Assembly: GCF_023101145.1 (NCBI RefSeq)
Contig: NZ_CP073714.1
Coordinates: forward strand, 1,860,001-1,924,000
Origin: Paenibacillus pabuli
GTDB lineage: Bacteria; Bacillota; Bacilli; Paenibacillales; Paenibacillaceae
Length of the DNA: 64,000 bases
Direction: 5' to 3'
Below, in pieces: positions 18,533-27,389 of this stretch. Below the pieces are notes generated by a model. That model searched no databases. It was given only the letters and a program-made list of their open reading frames with translations, and was not told the origin of the DNA. The position numbers and the translations under genes were made by a program. Each line of letters begins with the position of its first letter. Position 1 is the stretch's first letter.

Positions 18533-19402
18533 ATGAGTAAGCACAGTGACAATATTTTCTGTGAGTATACGATTAATTCATGGGAAGACTGCAGAAAGTT
18601 ATTTAGAAGCATTGAAAAGTGGGTATTTAGGGGACAATCAAATAGTCAATGGTCATTACAAACTACATTAGAAAGAGGAGCTAAAATCAATAACTCTAAT
18701 ATTAGAGATATTCCAATGATTGAAAGAAACATTATTGAAAAATTTCAACGTAGAGCTTTTCATTACTTGGAAAAACCTCCAGAAGTAGAGAATGTTTTAG
18801 AGTGGTTATCTTTAATACAACATCATGGAGGACCAACGAGATTATTAGACTTTTCCTATTCATACTTTGTGGCTTTGTTTTTTTCAATCGATCAGGCATT
18901 GCAAGAATCCACTGTCTTCTGCCTAAATAAAAAGTTAATCAATGCGAAGGGTCTTGAAACAGAAAAATGGAGAGGTTTAGAGGATGAGAAGTATTTTGGG
19001 ACAAGAAAATATTGTAATGAAAAATTAATTGAACAAACTTCAAGCCCACTTGTAATGTTAATTGAGCCCTTTAATATACATGAGCGACTCTCCAGTCAGC
19101 AAGGTCTATTCGCTATTCCATTTGAAGGACTTCAAGCATTTGAATACAATCTGTCCTTAACTGTAAATAGATTTAGAAAGGAATTACCAATAAGTAAGAT
19201 AATTGATAATCATGATGAAGATTTAATAGAGTTATTGAATCAGGAATGTGCATTGCTTAAAGTGAATATTCCAAAAGATTTTCATAATGAAATTAGAAGA
19301 GAATTAAAATTAATGAATATATCTAGTGAAACTATTTATCCAGGAATTGATGGCTTTACAAAATCATTATATGGTGAATTTGATATAAATTATCGATCTT
19401 AA
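18533..19402 (+). CDS. Cassette 1-4: FRG-domain protein
   Basis: 289 residues. The FRG domain (about 10-120) is clear: WVFRGQSNSQWSLQTTLER, then LEWLSLIQHHGGPTRLLDFS and YFVALFFSID. The C-terminal half is not recognised. FRG proteins are widespread single genes in phages, plasmids and defence islands, and their biochemical role is uncertain. A good GAGGTG site precedes ATG 18533. The cassette starts GTTATGTG and ends TACATAAC, a 7/8 match to the complement. Confidence 0.85.
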   Translation: MSKHSDNIFCEYTINSWEDCRKLFRSIEKWVFRGQSNSQWSLQTTLERGAKINNSNIRDIPMIERNIIEKFQRRAFHYLEKPPEVENVLEWLSLIQHHGGPTRLLDFSYSYFVALFFSIDQALQESTVFCLNKKLINAKGLETEKWRGLEDEKYFGTRKYCNEKLIEQTSSPLVMLIEPFNIHERLSSQQGLFAIPFEGLQAFEYNLSLTVNRFRKELPISKIIDNHDEDLIELLNQECALLKVNIPKDFHNEIRRELKLMNISSETIYPGIDGFTKSLYGEFDINYRS

Positions 19403-19431
19403 CCTTGTAGTAATTCTAGATGGCATAGGAT

Positions 19432-19595
19432 TACATAACAAGGTGTTCATGCATCGGGCATTCGGCCTCGATCTGGCAGAGGGATTTCGGAGAAGAGGTA
19501 GCAGCCAGACATATCCGCACTGACTAAGCGCATCGCGCCCGGTCACATTGTGGTCTTAAGTCGGTGGGACGTCGTGAACACATGAACGTTATGTG
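19432..19595 (+). repeat. attC-like site 1-4 (164 bp, long form)
   Basis: Left arm TACATAAC with TGTTCATG, right arm CGTGAACA then GTTATGTG. Relative to the common TATTC/GAATA arms, both strands changed together (TGTTC/GAACA). The long loop module resembles that of 18293-18456. Confidence 0.8.
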
Positions 19596-19684
19596 AAAAA
19601 CCGAATCATTTGAAAATCTGTATAAACTTTAAAAATAGTGTTCACAGCTACTAAATAATATTTAAAGAAATGTGGTAGGAACAT

Positions 19685-20311
19685 ATGTCAAGAAAAAATA
19701 ACAATCCTGGAAAAAAAGTAAGTGAAAATTGGAAAGTTCTATTGAGAAACACTATACTAACAGCCCTGACAACAAGTCTAATTACTACAATTTTATCCTT
19801 TTCATTATGGAACTGGCAGTTTGATAAAACTAAAGAACAAGAAAAATGGGATAAGAAGTTTGGGATATTTTCAAGACTTACAGATGACCTTGCTATGCAT
19901 CATACTTTGCTAAGTGCAAAACTAAAATTTAATCTTGAACTTCATTCAAGAACAAAAGGAATACAATTTGCTTCAATAGAAGAAAAAAGAAGAATAGAAG
20001 ATGAGTTGGAAGAGTATTTGCCATACGAATATGAAGGCTTAGTTGAGTATGATAAAAATAACCCTAAATTAATCGGTTCTTTTTTTATTGCAGAAGCTAC
20101 ATTCGGAGATAAGACAGATAAAGCAATACTGGATTATCTAAACAACATAATTAACAAAAGACCTCAAGAACATATTGATACATATCTTGCAAGGTTGAAC
20201 AAAAAAGAAGCAACAATCAATATACAGGACTTAGTAGATAGTATATATATTGATGCTGATATATTAAGACAGAATATACTTGAACAAATGAAGAATGAGT
20301 TAGGGTTGTAA
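19685..20311 (+). CDS. Cassette 1-5: uncharacterised single-span membrane protein
   Basis: 208 residues. A positively charged N-terminus is followed by one transmembrane segment (about 20-40, ILTALTTSLITTILSFSL), then a soluble helical domain rich in charged residues. No family is recognised. Anchored proteins of this plan are common among phage-defence effectors, but nothing here proves it. The cassette starts GTTATGTG (19588) and ends CACATAAC (20374), a perfect complement. Confidence 0.65.
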   Translation: MSRKNNNPGKKVSENWKVLLRNTILTALTTSLITTILSFSLWNWQFDKTKEQEKWDKKFGIFSRLTDDLAMHHTLLSAKLKFNLELHSRTKGIQFASIEEKRRIEDELEEYLPYEYEGLVEYDKNNPKLIGSFFIAEATFGDKTDKAILDYLNNIINKRPQEHIDTYLARLNKKEATINIQDLVDSIYIDADILRQNILEQMKNELGL

Positions 20312-20373
20312 TATTTTCTTAGGAGATGAAAACGAAATGAATAAATTTTCCGAGGATGTCAGGCTAATCACAT

Positions 20374-20471
20374 CACATAACATAATATTCACGCTGCGGG
20401 CATACGCCCTGGGTCCGGCATTCGCCGGACACCCAACATACGTGGGGTCGTGAATACAGGAACGTTAGATG
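20374..20471 (+). repeat. attC-like site 1-5 (98 bp)
   Basis: Starts CACATAAC with TATTCACG, ends CGTGAATA, CAGGAAC, GTTAGATG. The loop closely resembles that of 35951-36049: GGGCATACGCCC here and GGACATACGTCC there, a paired change. The AGGA in the right spacer sits at ribosome-binding distance from the ATG in the core. Confidence 0.85.
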
Positions 20472-20732
20472 AAAGACTATGATATATATTCTAGGAGGGA
20501 AAAGTTCACTAAAGAGCAGATAGTAGAATTAAACCAAGAGTTCTATAGTGAGTATTTTGAAGACTATTTTAAGATAAGACTTTTATTATTTGGAGAGATT
20601 ACTAAGCTACTGTTATTATTTTTTATGACGATAAGGTGTTCATCTTGTCAAAATAGTAGTCAATCGACTACTTTGAACAGCGATTTGCTTATGCCCACAG
20701 AATACATATGTAATAAGCTCATCACTACTTAG
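20469..20732 (+). CDS. Cassette 1-6: small uncharacterised protein starting inside the attC core
   Basis: 87 residues. The ATG lies within the site core (GTTAGATG) and uses AGGA of the attC right spacer as a plausible ribosome binding site. The N-terminus is charged (SRREKFTKEQIVELNQEFYSEYF is its flavour) and a hydrophobic stretch LLLFGEITKLLLLFFM follows. The C-terminal part has composition unlike a folded protein and may be frameshifted. No family recognised. The rest of the cassette (20733-20882) shows no gene. Confidence 0.4.
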   Translation: MKDYDIYSRREKFTKEQIVELNQEFYSEYFEDYFKIRLLLFGEITKLLLLFFMTIRCSSCQNSSQSTTLNSDLLMPTEYICNKLITT

Positions 20733-20882
20733 CCCGAGGTAGAACACATGAAATGGCAAGAAGTTAGTGAACTGTTCCCTTGACCAATTTGTTCTGTTTC
20801 TCTTATTCATTAGAGATCCATTAATGAGAGTGAGACATAATAGAAATGAAAATTAACGATGATGGTCAGTTAATTACAACGT

Positions 20883-21079
20883 CACACTTATAATAAAATA
20901 TTCACGCATCAGGGAATTCGGCCCTCAATCCGGCAGGAGTTAGAAACAGATTCGAGGATGAGCATTTCAGCGGTAGGGAAGATGATTCAACGGACACATC
21001 CGCACCACCTAACCGCATCGCGGACGGATCTAAAGGTCCTTAAGGTGGTGGGATGTCGTAAACACAACAATGTTGTCTA
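20883..21079 (+). repeat. Degenerate terminal attC-like site of array 1
   Basis: CACTTATAATAAAATATTCACGC keeps the left arm, but the TAAC box is damaged. The long loop carries CACCACCTAA, CGCATCGC and TTAAGGTGGTG (paired change relative to CACCGACTAA/TTAAGTCGGTG). The right end is CGTAAACA followed by a poor core GTTGTCTA. It marks the right end of the array. Confidence 0.65.
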
Positions 21080-21111
21080 ACATACTCGAATGTATATTTC
21101 AGGAGTGATCC

Positions 21112-23478
21112 CTATTCATTTAATCCGGCACATTTCGAAATGTTCTCTCTATATCTACCGGGAGTAATGCCTTCAATCTTCTTAAAAACCCGAATGAAAA
21201 CGGTATCGCTTGTATAACCAACCATCTTGGCAACCTGTGCGTTAGTCAGCCCAGGATCCGACATCAGTTTCTTTGCGTGATCCATGCGTACGACAGTCAG
21301 ATAGTCGTTTAAGTTCTGTCCACTCACCTTTTTAAAAAATTGTGAAATATATTGCGGCGTGATCTGCAAATGCTCAGATAATAAATTTAAGCTCATATTT
21401 GGATCGGCGTAATTTGCTTGAATGCAGGTTTGAATTTGTAGAAGGAGCTGTTCACTGTGGTCACTTCGTTCCAGCTTGAACGATTCGGCGGCTGATACAT
21501 ACAGGTCCTTCGCTTTTTCGAACATTTCGTCGGTTGTTTTACAGGAAAGAAGGAAACGGACAGGGTGTATGTCACCTTCTGTAAGCCTCCGGTAGGCCAG
21601 CGTATCCGAAGGCATTATACGCAACAGGGTACCGGCAAGACTGAATAATAGGCATCTCCCAAGCTCTGGAGTTATGGATTCGTCGCGGAAATTTCGATCG
21701 AACAGCTGTGTAAGCAGCTGGACAACTTGTTCTTTATCGCCACTTCGAATACAGTTGATTAACTGGAGCTCGGTTTCGACGGGGTAATAATACTGCAGCT
21801 TTTTCTGACGAATATCATGATAGTAAAAGGTCGACAGCTGCCCATTGACCATCCTGTACTCCAAGGCGGCAGCCGCTTCCAAATAGGCTTCTCCAATCTG
21901 ATGCTGGCCCATATGAACTCCGCTTACGGCGATGCTGATTTCCAGCTTGAATCGAGTCGCCAGCATGCGATGCAATTCGGATACCATGTCCTTAACCCGG
22001 CAAATCGGATGACCCAACTGATCCGGCATTAGATTAACGAGTAGGGCCAGTCGCTCTTTCTCCAAGTCTATCGTATGTATCGTATGCCATTCGTAGACTG
22101 AATCTTCAGCCAGATTGGAGATGATAAATCGCACCAAGGCCCATTGTTTTTCACTTTGGTTCGGTGCGAACCGGGTCAAGTCGTCCACTTGAACGAGGAT
22201 GACAACAAAATGAGGGAATGGAAAATGGATGCCCATAAATTCCAGCGACTGTTTCATTTGCTCGGGAGGCTCAAAATAGCCTTGAAGCACACGATGCAAA
22301 TAGTTAGAACGAAGTATGGGCAGTTGTTGATTCAGTTTGTTTTTAATATGCCTTTCTTCATCCCAGGAAATCTTCATCATTTCCAGGATGTAGTCAAATT
22401 CATTCACAGCAGGTTTACGTGGATGAGACTTTCCGGCCTGAATCGCCTCTATCACTCTTTTGATTGGAAAATAGTTTCTATACGCGATTCCATATGCAGC
22501 TGCGCTCCCAGCAAGGATACATAGCAAGAGAAGCCATAGCGCAAGATGCTCTATCTGTTTTACTTTCTGCAAATATATATTCAAAGGCATCACAGCAATA
22601 TAGTACCATCCTACTTGTTCCGAGGTTGTGAATGATACCGTCACATCTTGACCGTTCAGATTGTAATTGCGTAAACCGGAGTTCGACTTCAATTCATTCA
22701 ATATCGAGTTGGATAAAGGACTTGCACCAGGTGTACTACTGATAAGTTCATGATTTTGATTCACGATATAAACGGAACTCCCGTTTGCGGACTCAATTTG
22801 TCGTGTCATTTCGTGAATCTTGGTTTCATCGATCAGCACAGTAAGATTTCCTTTAATATTGGATGTGTCTTCGACCGGCAAGGATTGCATAAAGGTAATC
22901 ACTTGCATGGGGTCATCCTTCAGGTAGCCGTATCGTTGTAAGGTGGAGGACGGCAGGTAGTTTTGACTATGGTAGCTAATCATCTGCGTACGCCATTCTT
23001 CATAGGTCAGATGTTCAAAGCGATAATATTTATCATAAAAGTTGTGAGAATCGGTTACGAGATTCGGCTTGATCACAGAATCGCTTCGGTCCAAAAAAAT
23101 ATAAAAATCGTACACAAAATCCTTGGTAATTCTCGAATGCATTGTTAAATAATCTTTTGTAAACTGGACCAAATGATATCGTTCTGACAAGTCGTTATTT
23201 TTCGTATCCAATAAATAACGGAGCTTCGGATTGAGAATAATTTGATGGGATAATTGTTCGATTTCCTTAAAATTGCTGTCTATATTGAGACGCATCTGCT
23301 CAAGCATGCCGAGATTGGTCCGTTCCGCATTGGATTTCATGATATGTTCAATATTGGTATAGAAAACAAACCAGATTAGGATTGGAAGCAGGATCAGAAG
23401 ACAATTGGATACGAGCATCCTGATGAACAGGCTTCTTCTTCGGCTCCCGGTATTCTTTCTTCGAATGATTGAGAACAT
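21112..23478 (-). CDS. Membrane-bound AraC-family regulator with extracellular sensor (YesN/YtdP-like one-piece)
   Basis: About 788 residues. An N-terminal transmembrane helix (about 20-40) is followed by a long extracellular sensor region of dCache type, a second transmembrane helix near 310-330, a cytoplasmic linker, and a C-terminal AraC HTH pair (LSEHLQITPQYISQFFKKVSG and VAKMVGYTSDTVFIRVFKK). It lies directly upstream of the CUT1 importer genes in the same orientation and is expected to switch them on when a glycan signal is sensed. The start at 23478 follows AGGAGTG; the frame extends to a GTG at 23487. Confidence 0.85.
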   Translation of the reverse strand: MFSIIRRKNTGSRRRSLFIRMLVSNCLLILLPILIWFVFYTNIEHIMKSNAERTNLGMLEQMRLNIDSNFKEIEQLSHQIILNPKLRYLLDTKNNDLSERYHLVQFTKDYLTMHSRITKDFVYDFYIFLDRSDSVIKPNLVTDSHNFYDKYYRFEHLTYEEWRTQMISYHSQNYLPSSTLQRYGYLKDDPMQVITFMQSLPVEDTSNIKGNLTVLIDETKIHEMTRQIESANGSSVYIVNQNHELISSTPGASPLSNSILNELKSNSGLRNYNLNGQDVTVSFTTSEQVGWYYIAVMPLNIYLQKVKQIEHLALWLLLLCILAGSAAAYGIAYRNYFPIKRVIEAIQAGKSHPRKPAVNEFDYILEMMKISWDEERHIKNKLNQQLPILRSNYLHRVLQGYFEPPEQMKQSLEFMGIHFPFPHFVVILVQVDDLTRFAPNQSEKQWALVRFIISNLAEDSVYEWHTIHTIDLEKERLALLVNLMPDQLGHPICRVKDMVSELHRMLATRFKLEISIAVSGVHMGQHQIGEAYLEAAAALEYRMVNGQLSTFYYHDIRQKKLQYYYPVETELQLINCIRSGDKEQVVQLLTQLFDRNFRDESITPELGRCLLFSLAGTLLRIMPSDTLAYRRLTEGDIHPVRFLLSCKTTDEMFEKAKDLYVSAAESFKLERSDHSEQLLLQIQTCIQANYADPNMSLNLLSEHLQITPQYISQFFKKVSGQNLNDYLTVVRMDHAKKLMSDPGLTNAQVAKMVGYTSDTVFIRVFKKIEGITPGRYRENISKCAGLNE

Positions 23479-23573
23479 GGCGATCACTCCTAGTATAGAA
23501 AAGCTTGCTCAGTCCCATATACTTCGGAAAGAGCAAGCTTGATCCCTTCATCGGTGACCGATTCGTGTGATAA

Positions 23574-24455
23574 TCATTCTTTTAAAGCACCGATCAGAAC
23601 ACCGTGCACAAAATACTTTTGCAGAAATGGGTACAGGCATAAAATCGGAAGTGTAGATATGATCACCGTCGCATATTTGATCGTGATCCCAATGTCCAAC
23701 CGATCTGTGGCTGCTGCACCAGTTGTCATGCTGTCCGTACTGTTCGAGATCAGAATTTCACGGAGCACTAATTGTAGGGGGAATAACTCCCGATCACGCA
23801 AATAAATCAATGCGCTAAAGTACGAATTCCAATGTCCTACTGCATACCACAAAATCATGACGGCAATAACGGGCATCGAAAGAGGAACAATGATTCTGCT
23901 CATAATGATCCAGTCATTGGCTCCGTCGATTCGGGCGGATTCCTCCAAGCTTACGGGTACAGCTTGAAACGCGGTTCGCATAATGATTAAGTTAAATGAA
24001 CTGATAGCCCCTGGCAAGAGAAGAGCCCAAGGCGTATCCAACATGCCGAGACTGTTAACCAGCAGAAACGTTGGGATGAGCCCCCCATTGAACACCATCG
24101 TGATCACGATCATGAGCATGATGGAATTGTTGAAATAGACGTTGCGGCGAGAAAGGGCATAGGCTCCAAGCGTTGTCATGAATAAGTTGATGGCTGTACC
24201 GCCAACAACATAGAAGATGGTGTTCCGGTAGCCGGTCAGAATCATGGGATTATCCATTACAGCTTTATAAGCATCTAGATTAAACCCGGTAGGGAAAAAC
24301 AGCATGCCGCGAAATCGGGCGATTTCTGCGGGATCGCTCAAAGAGGCGAACAATACGTAAAGGAACGGATAAAGCGTGACGACGCAAAGCAGAAGCATGA
24401 AACATGTATTGACGATGGAAAATATCGATTCACCAAGGCTGCGTTTGTGAAACAT
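23574..24455 (-). CDS. Carbohydrate ABC transporter permease (CUT1, LplC/YtcP type)
   Basis: 293 residues with six predicted membrane spans. The inner-membrane permease loop is EESARIDGANDWIIMSRIIVP (the EAA motif). The C-terminus ends in GVLIGALKE as in LplC/YtcP relatives. It pairs with the LplB-type permease 13 bp upstream and the lipoprotein at 25502. No ATPase gene is nearby, as usual where a shared MsmX-type ATPase serves several importers. Confidence 0.92.
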   Translation of the reverse strand: MFHKRSLGESIFSIVNTCFMLLLCVVTLYPFLYVLFASLSDPAEIARFRGMLFFPTGFNLDAYKAVMDNPMILTGYRNTIFYVVGGTAINLFMTTLGAYALSRRNVYFNNSIMLMIVITMVFNGGLIPTFLLVNSLGMLDTPWALLLPGAISSFNLIIMRTAFQAVPVSLEESARIDGANDWIIMSRIIVPLSMPVIAVMILWYAVGHWNSYFSALIYLRDRELFPLQLVLREILISNSTDSMTTGAAATDRLDIGITIKYATVIISTLPILCLYPFLQKYFVHGVLIGALKE

Positions 24456-24468
24456 ACCGTTCCTCCCT

Positions 24469-25431
24469 TTACCACAATTTATGTTCGCTCACTCGTTTGC
24501 TAATAGAATTGGCGAGTACGATCAGAATGAAACTGATGACCGAATTGAACAGCCCAACGGCAGCGGTATAACCGAAATCGGCTCCCAGAATGCCTTTTCT
24601 GAATACATAGGTGGAGATGACATCGGCTGTCTCATAGGTCATCGGATTGTACATCAAAATAATTTTATCGCTCCCGACGGAAAGCATGGATCCCATGTTG
24701 AGAATGAGCAATATCACAATGGTCGGCATCATCCCAGGTAGGGTAATATGCAAGGTTTGTTTCCACCGTCCTGCTCCGTCAATCCGAGCCGCATCATAGA
24801 GTGTCGGATCAATATTGGAAATGGCAGCAAGATAGATTATAGAGCCCCATCCAATTCCCTGCCAGATGCCAGAGGATACGTACATGAAGCGAAATAACCC
24901 TGGCTCCTGCATGAAGGCAACCGGTTCAAGTCCGATCATGCCGAGAAGGTGATTAACCAGACCGTCGCGGGCAAAGAAATCGATCATCATCCCTACCACA
25001 ACGACGATGGAGATAAAGTGCGGGAGATAGCTGATCGTCTGTACCATCCGTTTAAAAAAGCTCCTGCGAATTTCATTAAGCAATAAGGCAAGTATAATCG
25101 AAGCGGGGAACGCAAACAGCAATTCATAGATATTGATCAAGAAGGTGTTCCGAATCAGTCTCCAGAAGTAGTAGTTTCCAAAAAAACTTTTAAAATGATC
25201 GAAACCTATCCACGGACTTTTCCAAATTCCGTCTGCAAGCCCGTAATCTTTAAAAGCGATTTGCAGACCATACATGGGTCCGTAATGAAAAATAATATAG
25301 TAGGCAAGGACGGGCAGCAGGATAAGATAAATGTATCGGTTCCGAACTATGTCCCTTTTAATCATGCTCCATTTCTTGTCTGTCCGGTTCTCCGTTGCCG
25401 TATTCACGATGTTTCTCTGTACATTAGGCAT
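24469..25431 (-). CDS. Carbohydrate ABC transporter permease (CUT1, LplB/YteP type)
   Basis: 320 residues. A soluble N-terminal tail precedes six membrane spans; the EAA loop is YDAARIDGAGRWKQTLHITLP. AAGGAGT precedes the ATG at 25431. It is in an operon between the solute-binding lipoprotein and the second permease. Confidence 0.92.
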   Translation of the reverse strand: MPNVQRNIVNTATENRTDKKWSMIKRDIVRNRYIYLILLPVLAYYIIFHYGPMYGLQIAFKDYGLADGIWKSPWIGFDHFKSFFGNYYFWRLIRNTFLINIYELLFAFPASIILALLLNEIRRSFFKRMVQTISYLPHFISIVVVVGMMIDFFARDGLVNHLLGMIGLEPVAFMQEPGLFRFMYVSSGIWQGIGWGSIIYLAAISNIDPTLYDAARIDGAGRWKQTLHITLPGMMPTIVILLILNMGSMLSVGSDKIILMYNPMTYETADVISTYVFRKGILGADFGYTAAVGLFNSVISFILIVLANSISKRVSEHKLW

Positions 25432-25501
25432 GGTTTACTCCTTCTTTGATTACTTGAGAACGGCAAGCCGCAAGCTTATCGTCTCCAGTGTAGTAGGCAT
25501 T

Positions 25502-27097
25502 CTATCGGTTGTTGTAGCGTTCCAACCCGGATTGCTGCATTTGAATTGCCTCGTCGATTCCCATGCTTCTCATAGTAGAGACATACTCATCGAACTTATC
25601 CAGCGGTTCTGCGCCCATAATAAATTTAACGATCATTTCATTCTTATACGTATCGATATCGTTCATAATCGAGGCATATTGGCTGCTGTCTTCCCTGGCG
25701 ATGGTGATTGGAGGCATTCTTTTTTCATTCGCGGGTTCTGCCCACACAGTTGAAGCCTCTTGTTGCTCCGGTCTGGACATATATTGCTCCAGATAGCGCA
25801 CATCCTGCAAGAACGGGCCAGACATAGCAGACAAGACATGCTGTTTCAGGGATTGGGCAAGCGGCAATCCATCCGGATTGTTCATGACGGAATCCATATA
25901 CTTCGGATAGCCGTTATCCATTGTGTATGATACGCCTTCTTTACCGAAGTTCGCGATCATTCGTCCTTCTTCACTATAGAAATAATCGAAGAATTTTACA
26001 GTTTCAACGACGTCTTTGTTGCTTCCGGTTATCGCCGTGAATATGCCGACAATCGGATTGTCCATTTGGCCGAATATTGGTTTATCGCCGGATTGTAATG
26101 TCGGATAGGGGGTGGCAACAAGCGTGAAATGCGGTTCCTTGGACTCCATTAAATCCATAAACCTGCCCATGCCTCCGCCTACAGCCATAACAGCCGCACC
26201 CACTTGATTGCCGGTCATTTTGGCATCGTACATTTTGCTATCATTAGCTGCGAAGTCCTTGTCCAGCAAGCCCTCCTTGTACCAGAGGTTCATCGTCGCC
26301 AGGTATTGCTTAAACTCGGGTTGAACGGGGCCGTATTTCACCGTATTTCCTTCGTGATAGTAGCCGTTCGGGATTCCAAAGGCCCCAGTGAAAGCAAGCT
26401 CGCCTGCTCCCATCATGATTGGAATTTCATCCGCCTTTCCGTTGCCGTTAGGATCTTGTTCTTTAAGCGCTTTCAAAACGGTGTACCATTCGTCGATGGT
26501 TCTAGGAATAGGCAAATCCAACTTGTCCAACCAATCTTTACGTATAACAGGGCCGGAGAAGGTTTGCAGTTTTCGAACGGGGCGGATGAACGGGAAGCCG
26601 ATAATATCTCCATCGTCCGTCGACGCCTGCCTTCTCCATTCCGGATTTTCGTCCAGCAGCTTTTTGAAGTTGGGAGCATGATCCAAATAGTCATTTAAAG
26701 GAATGATTTTCCCGTCCTTAATTGCTTTTTGAGCGCCTCCAGGATAATTATTCCACGAATACTCAACGACATCTGGAAGCGAGTTCGATGCCATCATTAA
26801 GTTGAATTGCTCACCACCTTGGCCTTGGGCCGGGTGTTGGTAATCGATTTTGACACCGGTCTTATTTTCGATTTCTTTAATAGCAGTTGTCTCTCCATAG
26901 CTTTTCATAATCGCAGCCGCGTCCGCATGCATCTCGACCCAATACGATAAGTTGGTCAAAGCTTGGGTAGATTCTGTGGATTCCGTACTCCCCTTTGGCA
27001 TCTCCTCACTGCTGCAACCGACAAGCGATGTGGTAGCCAGTCCCAGACATGCTATAACGGGTACAAGCTTATTGAGTATTTTCCTGCTCATTTGCAT
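25502..27097 (-). CDS. Extracellular solute-binding lipoprotein of a CUT1 sugar importer
   Basis: 531 residues. The signal peptide ends in a lipobox (LVGC, Cys near residue 28), so it is anchored to the outer face of the membrane. The rest is a large type 1 solute-binding fold of the LplA/YtcQ family. GAGGAGGAGCT precedes the start. First gene of the importer operon. Together with the cluster at 1-14.8 kb it probably imports oligosaccharides released outside the cell; the ligand is unknown. Confidence 0.92.
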   Translation of the reverse strand: MQMSRKILNKLVPVIACLGLATTSLVGCSSEEMPKGSTESTESTQALTNLSYWVEMHADAAAIMKSYGETTAIKEIENKTGVKIDYQHPAQGQGGEQFNLMMASNSLPDVVEYSWNNYPGGAQKAIKDGKIIPLNDYLDHAPNFKKLLDENPEWRRQASTDDGDIIGFPFIRPVRKLQTFSGPVIRKDWLDKLDLPIPRTIDEWYTVLKALKEQDPNGNGKADEIPIMMGAGELAFTGAFGIPNGYYHEGNTVKYGPVQPEFKQYLATMNLWYKEGLLDKDFAANDSKMYDAKMTGNQVGAAVMAVGGGMGRFMDLMESKEPHFTLVATPYPTLQSGDKPIFGQMDNPIVGIFTAITGSNKDVVETVKFFDYFYSEEGRMIANFGKEGVSYTMDNGYPKYMDSVMNNPDGLPLAQSLKQHVLSAMSGPFLQDVRYLEQYMSRPEQQEASTVWAEPANEKRMPPITIAREDSSQYASIMNDIDTYKNEMIVKFIMGAEPLDKFDEYVSTMRSMGIDEAIQMQQSGLERYNNR

Positions 27098-27389
27098 AAA
27101 TCGTAGCTCCTCCTCAATTTTAGATGTGCTTTTGTCATATTCAGCATAAAGGATGATTGTTTTTTTCGGAATCGTATAAAATCAAGAAAGGGTTGCCGTT
27201 ATTAAGATGAAGCACTGGCGAATATAAAACTGAATCGACCATATTAAAGAAGCTAAAGATCATAAATTGATAGAAGCCTCAATGGCATATCCCTAGTGAT
27301 GCGGAGAAGTCAGAAACAGAACAGTTTGAAAACGCATACGTGAAAACAAGAGTGTGTAATTAACATTTAAAATAAAAGGAGAGAAGCTA
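27098..27389. promoter_or_regulatory. Divergent intergenic region with a possible cre-like site
   Basis: 291 bp between the importer operon (-) and the serine hydrolase (+). TGAAAACGCATACG at 27327-27340 resembles a CcpA cre box except for its last base. No convincing -35/-10 pair is visible. Confidence 0.3.

Larger units (their letters stand above)
14922..21079 (+). mobile_element. Integron-like element 1: recombinase remnant, attI and six cassettes
   Basis: The left limit is where homology with the second copy begins (TGAACTGGCTGTGC, compared with about 29,670). Order: leader, recombinase pseudogene (15082-16199), conserved attI-like stretch (to 16330), then six single-ORF cassettes, all on + and each closed by an attC-like palindrome. 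It separates the GH88 operon from the regulator of the first ABC importer. Cassettes are visibly more AT-rich than the host genes. The assignment rests on the complementarity of each cassette's first 8 and last 8 bases and on covarying stems. Confidence 0.85.

Noticed and set aside
15082..21079. Prophage or ICE integrase with cargo
   Set aside because: No phage structural, relaxase or conjugation genes and no flanking tRNA att site. The repeated gene-palindrome units fit an integron better.
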